The notes beneath the pieces were generated by a model, which was not told where the DNA came from, did no database searches, and saw only the letters and a program-made list of their open reading frames with translations. This document shows, in pieces, positions 22,871-34,800 of a stretch of DNA of 64,000 bases (position 1 is its first letter; each line of letters begins with the position of its first letter). The stretch is taken from positions 22,981,265-23,045,264 of the forward strand of contig NC_088303.1 in NCBI RefSeq assembly GCF_032854445.1. Reading direction: 5' to 3'. Source of the stretch: Liolophura sinensis. Taxonomy: Eukaryota; Mollusca; Polyplacophora; Chitonida; Chitonidae. The translations under genes were made by a program, and so were the position numbers.

Positions 22871-25800
22871 GACCATTGCACTGCTTTGATATTCACTATT
22901 AACAGTCATCGACATATGCCCTTGGTTTTTATTTAATATTGCAGCTTGCAGATGAACATTAATGCTCAACATAATGCATTTCTTGACGGTAAATTCTGCG
23001 AAATGAGTATGTATCAGCGAGAGTGTCAAACTCATCAGATCAGTCGCTGTGTGGAAACAGTGTCTATTTTTGGCAGGATAAATACATCGGCAAGTCCTCA
23101 AGAATAACAGTGCACAAGAGCGACTAATTGTTCTCAAACAAACCTCCCTGTTCCAACATTGCCCGTCAGCCACATCAAACAGCTGGTCCAGGTAGCATGT
23201 CGACAGGTAGGATGGTCGAGCTGGCGTGATTTCCACCTCGTTACCATATATATCCAGGTGAAATGAATCATTTAGATTGTTTGTGAAAGGTGTTGTCCAC
23301 CTCGTGTCAATTATTTAGAAGCTGCCAATCAAAAAGCAAAGGTGGTAGTTGTGTACGGTTGTCATGGATACCGCACTGCTGAGAGAGACTCTTCATGACA
23401 TACACAGCAGCATTGGCATTCAGGAGTTGATTGTAACCGTGGCCTTTCGCCCCGCTATCCATGATTAACCAATAATTAACGACCTCCCTTTAAGCACAAA
23501 GATGACCCACTGGATATTCCAAATCCTCCATATAAACACTCTACTCCAACACTTTCTAATCAATAGCACCAGGTAATTTTGATACTTCTTCCTTTACAAG
23601 ATCATTCATTTGGTTAATTAATCTGCTGCATGATTGTAAAATCTCTAAGAATTACTCCCCAAAAAAGCAATAAAATCAAACATTACAGGTATGTGATTAC
23701 ATAAATGCTCATAAACAGTCACAATAACCTTGATCTCAAGATTAAAAATGTAAAAAAAAGAACAAATAAATACCATTTTAAAAAGAAACATAAAGAAAAA
23801 GAAAAATTAATTAAATAGAACATATTTCAATATCACAAAAGGTATTATGGGTAAATTCAGCCCTAAACCTGACACAGGTTAATTACCATACAACAGAACA
23901 GTGAACCTGGCTTCACAGGTTAATTACCATACAACAGAACAAAGAACCTGACTTTACAGGTTACTGCCAATATTTCAAAAGGATCCCTTCTGTATTAATC
24001 TCATTCAAGAATGCATATTCCATTTATTTCTTAAACTCATACTTCACCTGAAGAAAAAGTAATCAACTTTGTTAAAGAATAAAAACATTAAAACAATTAA
24101 TTTGCATAAATAATAATATTTCCTCTAAAATGTGCACACTTTTATACTGTGTATTGAAGACATGTTGAAACTGTCTGCTTTTCTCTGATCAACTTACCAG
24201 TCTTACACTGATCCATCAGAGGTTGAATATTCTGCTGTAGTAGCTCTTTTAACAAAACTACCACAGAATACATTGACTTTGGCGAAAACTTAATACTAGG
24301 TAGAATACAAGTAGCCTGGGTAAAAATTCTGATAATCACATAATCCACAAAGTTCTCATACATTATCTCATGATTTCTTCTAAGTTTTGGGACACCTGGT
24401 CTGCTCATTTTAGCCCATATATATGTAACTGTAGCCAGAATACTGAGTCTCCTTTTTTCTCACTTGCTTAGACCATCTAATGAACAACATACTCATATCT
24501 TTACTTTGCCACAAGGCTGGTAAAGAAATGTAATATTCTACTTTCAACACTGCTAATATCTGTCCCAAAAATTAGAATTCTGAAAATATTTAACATGCCA
24601 AATGTAACTAGAGGTCAGTGTGACACACTCTCATGCCATGTACCACTTATCCATAACCATGAAGATGTTTGTGTAACCGTTTGTGCCATCTAACTTTCGT
24701 AGAAGACCACTTTTTTCCCGCCAATATGGTCAACATATCTGCATGTTATATGCGGGGAATCAGTAACTTGCCAGTCGGTTTATACTAGCCACTTTAATCT
24801 CCTATACACATGAGACTGACCCTCATTGTGTATTATGATATCATTCTTGATATGGCATTTAGCAGACAACCTTCAAGTAAATAAATAAACATATTTGAAA
24901 GTGCGCACATTGGTATGGAAACTAGAGTGAGACAGTATTAAAACTTCATATCCTTTGCCACTTTTCTTTAATCCCATATGATTTATTATAGTAATAATAA
25001 TTTATGAATTTTTTAAATGGGTGTTTAACTGGATGATCATGAATTTTTCACTTTTACGGAGACGGTCAGGTATAGGGAGGGAGAAACCAAAGTGCCCAGA
25101 GCAACCCACAAACTTCACCCTCATAATGTTTATTTTTATTATTAATTTTCTAAACGACCGCTTCTTTACATGCATGTAGCACTGTAGTGTATAACATAAA
25201 ACTAAAGTTCACATCTATGAGAAGAATTATTGGAAGCAGCATGGTTGTTTATATCTTCTCCATGTGTACATATATTATCAAACTACGAGCAAGGGTACAA
25301 AACTGTACATCAAGACCTGCACTTAGGCTTTAGAAAAGGCCATAATTGTGTTGAAAATGAACAAAACAGCATGAAACTCGAATTCAATCTATAGCTTGTC
25401 ATGTTGTAGCCATGTACCAATTTAGTATGATGGGCAAAAGGAAAACTGTTTCATTATGGACTGTCAGACTCACTAAATGACAGACAGGGAGGTAAACCAA
25501 TAGACCCAACCCCATGGGTAGAGGTACTTAAAGAGGACTAGAAATATAATAACAGACAATCTTGTAAAGAAAGCGAGTAGACTTTACAATAGATTGGAAA
25601 CCTGGGCTTCTTGAGCTGATAGCGCCGTGGGGACTAAGGGAGACAACTCTACAGCACACTGAAGGCCAACTGATTGAAGGGGGACAACTTTGTCACTTCA
25701 CTGTAATGTAAAACTACTTGTGCTGGATTGGCCTGTCCAGATAATTGTACAGCGAAGTAGAGCAATGAACACGAAGTTATACCATTTAGTGTACCGTCCA

Positions 25801-28800
25801 TCCAGCACTTTCATAAGCTCACAGATTGAATGTTCAAGCTACTCTAGCCCACGTCAAACAAATTATAAAATGGTATTTTGAAATTATTTCCATACAAAGA
25901 CCAAAAGTTCTTCTCAGAAACCTTCCAAAGAAGGTCATCTAGTCTAAACAAATTCACAGAAAATTCTTGTCAGCTAAAATTCACAGAAGAAGGCTGAAAT
26001 TCTGGTTTAAATAAGAATACCACCGGAATGAACAGCTGAACGAAGTGTCAGTACGTTCATCTCAGCCATGTCACAAAGATGTATCAGTCAAGAATGTTGT
26101 CTTGCTTGTCAATCATATCGTTGTAATGTTAATAGCCTAATATTTGTCAGAATATGTTTACAAATACACCTTCTTAGATGTTCGTCAATCACACATGGAC
26201 AATGTATTTATCGCTATAAATAGAAAACACGTGCTTCGACAAGGAATGAAAGTAGGTAAAGATGCTGCTTACTTGTGGGGTGTTGTACTGTGGTGATGGG
26301 CAGCTGGAACCTCATGTCCCAGCAAACCTGTGCGCCACTGCTTGTCCCCACACACAGCCAGCTCTGGGTGTGATGCACGGCCAGGGATGTGATCAAGCCT
26401 GTACAAAAACAACACAATATCATAGCATGTCAGTGAACACAACTGTTTACACAGTGGGTAAAACAAACCAAATTAATACAAGTTCTTAATTTATTTATTT
26501 ATTTATTTGATTGGTCTTTTAAATCATCCTCAAGAATATTTCACTTATACGACTGCGGCCAGCATTATGGTGGGAGGAAACCCAGGGGAAACCCACGACC
26601 ATCCACAGGTTTCAGCCAGACCTTCAAATGAAGGTTCGGAGAGGAAAACATAAGCTGGACTTAGCTCATAGCGACCACATTAGTAGGAGACTCTAAAGTC
26701 ACTGCACCATGCTGGTGTGCCCCTCGGCCACGATGGTTCCTGTTAATCTATTATTAATGGATTGGTGTTTAAGATGATCAATAATTTGTACCTGACAGCT
26801 GTCATGTGTACCACTAAAAGAAGCCAGAACGCACAAAAACAAACTGACAAAGCTGCTGTAAAAACAGCAAGAGCAAATAATTTATATATCATTCTAAACA
26901 TGATAAACATGGTTTTAGGACTTGATTTAAGACACTACAAAAAACACACAACTTTATCAAAATCGGATCATATTTTTGAGCAAATACTGCACACAAATCA
27001 ACGACCAATGAGAACCAAGGAATTCGTTAAATATATTACATATCAAACTGGTTTTCAAACTTTAACTGATGCGCCACATCATAAACCCGCATCAATTCTT
27101 ATCAACAATGGAAAATATTTGGAGCAATTATTGCATGGAACTAAAACAGAAAAGACTCACAGACAGATTAACAGGCAAAACTCCTTTGTTTTTGCTGAAG
27201 CATTGAATAAAACTCAAAATAGGATGTGACTAAATTGCAAGGGTAACAAAAACACAACATGGCAAGTCTCCTGAACTGGATCAGATATGCGCTGAACGAA
27301 GCAATAGATTCCTCACGAGAGTTGCATGTCATTACCACGACTACCCCATAGGGTTCAAATGATGACTTGAATGAAATAAACAAACAAAGCACAATTACTC
27401 TTCACATAGTTGAAGATAAACCATCCCAGGAGCTCAAGCACTAATCAGTCTCACTTTTTCCACCATGAACCCAACAGTAGGTGTCCCAGATTTACTTCAT
27501 TCAGACTACTGCTATTTGATCAAATGAAAACTTACCACACTTGGGGTCATTTCTCAGCTTCCAGATTGGCTCGTCCCTGGCCCTAAGATCCCAGGCCAGC
27601 AGATAACCATTGACTGTGGCGCTGGTCAGCACACTCTGGGCACCTGGTGGTCAAACAATAGATAATGATGAGGATAAACAGTATACCTAGATTTGGTAGC
27701 AACTCTGCCAAAGAGCTCACCTGTGAAGCTTTTTTAAGATACCACCCCTAACATTTTGTTCAACACTGCTTTCCCTGTCACTGGACTATTATGATCAGTG
27801 TACGACATAAGGTAGGCCTGTACAGGTGAGCTAATTAGTGATCTCCCTGGGGTTTTTACAATCCAGAATAGCAGATTACTAGACACTGACAGGTGTTAAA
27901 TGGTCATTTGCTTAGAAACAATGGTCCAAAATGTACTTCAGGTTACTTTCTAACAAGATGGAGCTGCCTTTCTATAACACATGAGTCTAAGTGAGTCAAA
28001 TCCACAACAGTTTGAATAATGTTAATTTTGTATCAAACGGATATAAACTATGGTAGCTGCTTACAAGACATTATTGAAAACGGGTCAATTCAGAACCTAG
28101 CTGCTAACAAAACATGTTGGAAACCGAGTCAAATTCAGAACCTAGCTGCTTACAAAACATGTTGGAAACCGAGTCAAATTCAAAACCTAGCTGCTTACAA
28201 CAACATGTTGGAAATGAGTCAAATTTAGAACCTAGCTGCTAACAAAACCTGCTGGAAACCGAGTCAAATTCAGAACCTAGCTGCTTACAAAACATGTTGG
28301 TAACTGAGTCAAAAACAAAAACTATCTGCTTACAAATTGAGAATCATCCGGCTATATAAATACCTGTATCAAAGTGAGTCAAATCCACCACATGTCCATT
28401 GTCATCTGTTCCCACATCAAATATATCACAGGTATTCAGTTTGTATGTGTTGGCCCCAGTCTCAATCCTGTGAACATTTGCATTAACTATCATCTCACTG
28501 ATCTGATATACGTGTACATGTAACATTTGCTTTCTGTGGCTTTGTGGAGATTCTTAAGGATTGCTTCACACATTTGTGATTTGCTTTTGCCTCTGTAAAA
28601 CAGTACTTTTCATTATCTAATTAGAAATTGGATTAATCAGAGCTCATATATGTCTTGAATAAGTTCTGAATCAAAATGTATTATGTGAAGCTGAAGATGT
28701 TTAGATTTCTTACTGGATAATGAGTCTTGGATTTTACAGATGGTAACATTATAACATACTTTATGATGTCAATACTCACCTGAAAACATGGATGGTACCA

Positions 28801-31800
28801 TTCTCAGAGGCTGAGGCCAGAGAAGCCGATTCCTCACAGTATGTCAGACATTTCACCTGTCCACCTGTAAGGACCACATGTATCACACATATGTTGACAC
28901 CATTTACCAGTTTGAATGGATATCCAAATTGTTAAATACAGTCAAGATATAGCCAGGCTACAGTGCGCATGTACATCAAATTAAAACAGAATGAATGAAT
29001 ATGATGATGACAAGTCACAAGACGTGCGCACATATACTGTGTGTTCTTGTGGCAGTCCATGCCACCCAAGTGCTTCCGCCATTGAAGTATTATATGCATT
29101 ATTTGCCAAAGACACCAGACATGACACCCCACCCAGTCACATTATACTGACACTGGACCAACCAGCCTTGTTTCCTTGCTCTAACCTCTCAGTGCTGAGC
29201 ACCAAGCAAGGCAGCAGCAAATGCCATTTTTAAAGCATTCAAATCAAAACAGACATACAAGTAAATGCAATATATATATACATATATATATAGATGCAAG
29301 CCTGTGTGACATAAAGCCCTGTATGGCCAGACCTGTGGCCGACATACCTTGTTTGTTGTAGGTCTGTCTCGACCTATTAGCCACACTCTTGCCCTCAAAG
29401 CGACTACAGTCCCACACTTTGACCGTACCATCGTTAGAACAAGTGGCAAAACAGGTGTGGTCAGAGCTAACCTGTATCCTGTTGAAGGAAATGGAACAAA
29501 AAATACAAATATGAAACCCTTTAACATCAAAAACCGAGATGAAAAGTTTCAAAAGAGCTTAGGGCATTATGACATAATGCAAAGCATCCTTGACCTTCAA
29601 ACCATTTATTTATGTATATAAATATGCATGTCCTCCCCTTACCAGTCTAAGCCTTAAAAATAATCGCTACATTTACAACGCATGTTAAAGTTAATAACAG
29701 AACAAAAATGGCCATAATTTTGTTGAAAACTGATGAAACGGCACACAACTTGTCTCAGTGAGGCCATGTATCATGCTTCAATTCACAATGACCAGCTCTT
29801 TTGGAAAAACTGTGGAAATCAATCAAACCCAAAACTGGACATAAACAACAACAATATTTGGCAAAAATTGATGAAACCACATGAAATTTGAACCTGACTT
29901 ATATAACTTGTCATACTGAAGCCTTGTATGAAGTTTCAATTCAATATGACAAACTGCCACAAAACTGAAAAGCTGAATAACCTGTTGACGGCTGCCCTGT
30001 GTTCCTGCATGTGGGCCACCAGCATGCCTTTTGGCCTCCAGTTTGTGGGGGGAGGCCGACTGTCCCAGGCGATGCCCTCCAGTAAATCCTTGGACAAGAC
30101 ATCAGCAGTATACTGTTCTCTCCTCTTGTACACTAGGTTACGTAGCTCTAGTTTGCACACGGCATATCGAGCTGAAAACAGAAATATGATTACTGTTCAT
30201 TGTGACAGTTCTGATTCTAAAGTTGAAGCAATGGCTCCTGAAATTATTAAATACAATAATTAGGAAACCACAAAATATCATATCATTCCTGATAATATGT
30301 TTCTCACGAAATGTTCAAAATTTTACATGTACTCAGCTGACATGACAGCTTTATTCCAATCATCAGCCTCATACTAACAACACCTTTAGTGACAGTATCA
30401 ATATGTTCCAGGACAATGGTAGACCAACTACTTACAATAATTAACCTTTTTAAATGGACATCACATCCAAATGTCTAAAAGGCAACTTCACTGACTATGG
30501 GTTCTTCACAACGAACCCCCAACACATGCAATGTTACTGTCCCTATCCAAGCCTCTTGTCTTACTCTGTGGACCAGTTTTCTCTGGGGCTGTGGCCTGGC
30601 GTTTGAAGGAGTCTGCGCTGGACTGGAGAGAGGATACCCCACTCAGAGATGTGCTACTAATCACACCCAGTGACCCATCCTGAGATACCTTATCCCCCAG
30701 CATAGGGCCTTTAGAGCGTCCCTTAGGGGAGGAGGATAGCGCTCGCTCAACACTGGAGTGGCTGCCAGAGCCAAACATGCTCTTCCACTCGGGATTCTGA
30801 AATACAGACGGCAAAATACACTGTGATTGTACCCCACAGAAACCTGGTGAAAGAACATGTGAAACAGAGGTATACAAAGTGTAACCAGAATGTGCTTTCA
30901 TCAATAAGAATGCTCTGTCAGACCAAAATATGCTATCAGACCAGAATATTCCATCAGACCAAAATATGCTATCAGACCAGAATATTCCATCAGACCAGAA
31001 TATGCTATCAGACCAGAATATTCCATCAGATCAGAATATGCTATCAGACCAGAATATTCCATCAGACCAGAATGTGCTATCAGACTAGAATATGCCATCA
31101 GACCAGAATATGCCATCAGACCAGAATATGCCATCAGACCAGAATGTGCTATCAGACCAGAATATGCCATCAGACCAAAATATGCTATCAGACCAGACTA
31201 TTCCATCAGGCCAGAATGTACTATCAAACCAGAATATTCCATCAAACCAGAATGCTCTATGAGACCAGAATGCTCCATCAGACCAGAATATTGCATCAGA
31301 CCAGAATGTGCTATCAAACCAGAATATTGCATCAGACCAGAATGTGCAATCAAACCAGAATATTGCATCAGACCAGAATGTGCTATCAAACCAGAATATT
31401 GCATCGGACCAGAATGTTCTATGAGACCAGAATGCTCCATCAGACCAGAATGTTCTATCAGACCAGAATGTGCTATCAGACCGGAATATTCCATCAGACC
31501 AGAATGCTCTATAAGAGCAGAATGTGCTATAAGAGCAGAATGTGCTATCAGACCAGAATATACCATCAGACCAGAATATTCCATCAAACCAGAATATTCT
31601 ATCAGACCAGAATACTACATCAGACCAGAATGTTCTATCAGACCAGAATGTTCTATCAGATCAGAATGTTCTATCAGACCAGAAATTCTATGACACCAGA
31701 AATTCTATCATCCATTGCCAAGCAAGAGGCCATTGACATGTACATGAAAAAAATAAAAAACAAACAAGTCAAAGTCAGAGGTTTAAATTTCGACAAACAA

Positions 31801-34800
31801 CACTCTTTCAGTACGGGTATTGATTTATTTACTTGACTATAGTTTTCTGCCGCACTCAAGAGTATTTCACTAATGTGACAGCATCCAGTATTACGACTGG
31901 AGGAAAGGGGATCCCAGTGTTAACTTACTGTGTACAGTCCTCTGGAAATTCTAGCATCCCACATGAACGAAGATGACGGCATGGCAGTTCTGTAGCAAAA
32001 ACTTGACGGAACTTTTATGAAAGAACAGAAAGACTGTGCTTACAAAGCTTACCGTAACTTTGGTGAATTTCGCAAATCAGAACAAATGAGTATCGTTGAT
32101 TACATCATCGAATTTGAACAGTTGTACAATAAATCCATGAAGTATGACATGTCCCTGCCCTGTTTAAATTACTGCGCAATTCTGGCCTACAATTGTGAGA
32201 TCGCCAACTCGCCGTAACAGTGTGCACTGAATTGACATATGGGGCCATAAAATCGGCAATAAAGCAAATATTTGCAGACCAACAGCTTGCAGATAGCGGT
32301 ATCAAACTTACCCCCGAAACTGTTTTTATGTCTCAGCAAAACAGATGCCCAGATTTTTCTCATCCCCTGAAGGGCACTAATCCACTAAATCATTTTGGCA
32401 AAATGTGCTATCTGCCAAAGTGTATTCCATTGGGCTAAAGATTGCCTAGACAAATCAGCTCAAGCTCATGTCATTTCACAAGCCAAACACAGCACTGGTG
32501 CTGCGACTGACAGCTGTAATATGATTTTATTCACAAAATCAAAGACTAATGCAAATGAAGTTCACAGAATCATTAGGCTCTGCTGTCATTGATACAGCCT
32601 GTACCTGTACAGTTTGTGGTGAGCAGTGGTTTACTCATTATCTAGAGGCTCTAAATATGGACCAAGATCAGACCACAACAATTCCCAGCAATAAAGCTTT
32701 AGAGTTTGGTGATGGAAAGGTTGTACATTCCGTTTTGAGAGCTATCCTGCCAGCTAAAATTGGGTCGACTAACTGCCATATCGACATAGAAACTGTCCAA
32801 AGTGACATTCCACTATTACTCACTAAATCATCACAGCAGAAAGCAGGTACCATTCCAGACTTACAACAGGACAGAATAACAATGTTTGGTGCAATCCTTG
32901 ATCTTGAGCACACTGTCTTAATTCAGCAGATCCTCTCACCAAACTGTTAAAGAATGCTGGTAGTACAGACAGTGAAATTTTCAGCATGATCAAAACAACA
33001 GTATAGCTATGGACTATAATGAGACAGTTGCCGCTGACTTGCACGAACTTGCACATGTTGTTTGGTATTTGCACATGACGAATGAGTTTACCAGGTTAAG
33101 CGCAGGCTGCGTTATGCGCAGTAAACGTCCCTCTGACTTTGCCCAGAAATTTCTGCAGAACTGGATGTGTTTATGGTGCACCCAAGTACCTGGATAGTGA
33201 CAACAGTGGAGAGTTTAACAATGAAGAATTTCGTGACCTAGGCTAAAATTTTAACACTGAAGCAAAAAGAACAGCTGCATACAGTCCTTGGAATAATGGC
33301 TGTTTAGAACAGCATAATCAAACTTTGACTGACATGTTACCGAAGGTCAAAACAGAAAAAAAAAACTGTGATTGAGAAATTGAGAAACTGCCCTGAACTG
33401 GGCATTAACAGCCAAAAATGCTCTTCATAACGTTTCTGGCTTCGGTCCAAATCAGCTCGTATTTGGACATCACACCAACCTACCCAGTGTGTTAACTGAT
33501 AAATCACCTTCATTGGAAGGTACCACTATGAGGTCTGTAGTTAGCCAGAACAGCTTTCACAGAAACAGAAAGCTCAGAATGCTTAGAGCATCACAAAAAC
33601 AGATTCGACCCCACGACCCTGGCATCAGAGTCTACCTGGAAGGGACCAGGAACTGTTATTGGAAAGATGGAGCTGTGGTGTTTGTTAGGCATGGTGGTTC
33701 TTGTGTACGAGTCCATAACTGTTGAATATCCAAATATCCAATGCTTGACAATACTTCCACTGCAGAAAATGTACATGTACCTGCCAGTTTGTCCAATGAC
33801 ACCAGTAGTGTTGATTGCCTGCCACTAACCTCTCTGATCAAGACTCAGAGCAGTGTCATAGTGAGAGTGAACCAGCTCAAAATGAACCAGACAGAGATGT
33901 AACTGTACAACAACCAGTGACATTGAAAGTTACACCTGGCCAGACTGTGAGATATAAGCATACGCAGAATGGAGAAATCTGGGCTTTATTTTTCTCTTAA
34001 ATAGCGGGGTAGTTGTTAAGTTACTGTGTACAGTCGCGTGTGTCTGTTGATAGCGGTTGGACTTTGGTACCTTCACGAGAAAAGAGTGTCTTGCGGGGTA
34101 AAAGGCGGGAGAAGGGAATCAAGAAAAAGTCTACACAGGGAGCGCAATAAATGTGTTATTGGAATGTCAGTTGAGAGTTTCAGTGGTATAAATCATAGTT
34201 GAACACCCAGGACCATCCACAGGAATGGAGAGGAGTATTAAACTAAAGGGCAATGAAGCATTTTATACTTTTGTACATGTAAATATCTGTGGGCATATCT
34301 CAAATGCCTTATCAAAACACATAAATGTACAGACATACAAATTTACACACAAAAAAAGTGAAATGTTGTGGTTATTCTTGAAAAGGAGGCCATCTTTTTC
34401 AGGAAATGGTTTCAAAATTACAAGAACACATCCTCCTCAAGTGACCAATGTTTATGACACAGTGCATTTCAACCGTGCAATGCCAGGATGAGCCTGCTCA
34501 TTAAAAGTTTCTGTCACAGAACTCACCATCACTGTTCCTGCTGTTTCAACTGCATCTGGTTTCTTCTTCTTCCTGAAAAGATATAAATAACATGACACAA
34601 AAGCCTGTATCATTACAACCAATGCAGGTTAACAAAGAAATTATCATTACAACCATTACACACATTACAGGTAAACAAGAAAACTATCTTATTCGATTTA
34701 TTTATTTGATTGGTGTTTTACTCTCTACTCAAGAATATTTCACTTACAATGTGTATCATAACCGCCAGCGTTATTGTGGAGGAAAGCGAGCAGAGGTCGG

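Larger units (their letters stand above)
31918..34205 (+). mobile_element. Degraded Ty1/copia-type LTR retrotransposon (2288 bp)
   Basis: Flanked by a 5-bp target duplication, CCCAG (31913-31917 and 34206-34210). It begins TGTTAA and ends AACA. Inside, in order, lie gag-like, CCHC-knuckle, aspartic-protease-like and integrase-like pieces. The protease-integrase order is that of copia-type elements. Reverse transcriptase and RNase H are absent: the integrase tail is followed almost directly by the 3' LTR. Only about 24 bases of the 5' LTR remain. Several frameshifts and stops make it inactive. Confidence 0.88.

Noticed and set aside
22754..23236. 160-codon minus-strand frame with an Ile/Tyr run
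   Set aside because: Its C-terminal part is the (TA)n microsatellite and the rest has no splice or homology support; it is in a PIK3R4 intron.
26490..26738. tRNA gene inside the SINE heads
   Set aside because: Only degenerate A and B boxes occur, followed by SINE body and AAAT tail; no cloverleaf with a full anticodon arm can be drawn.
31918..34205. Active retrotransposon
   Set aside because: Missing RT/RNase H, almost no 5' LTR, and multiple frameshifts and stops in the remaining frames.
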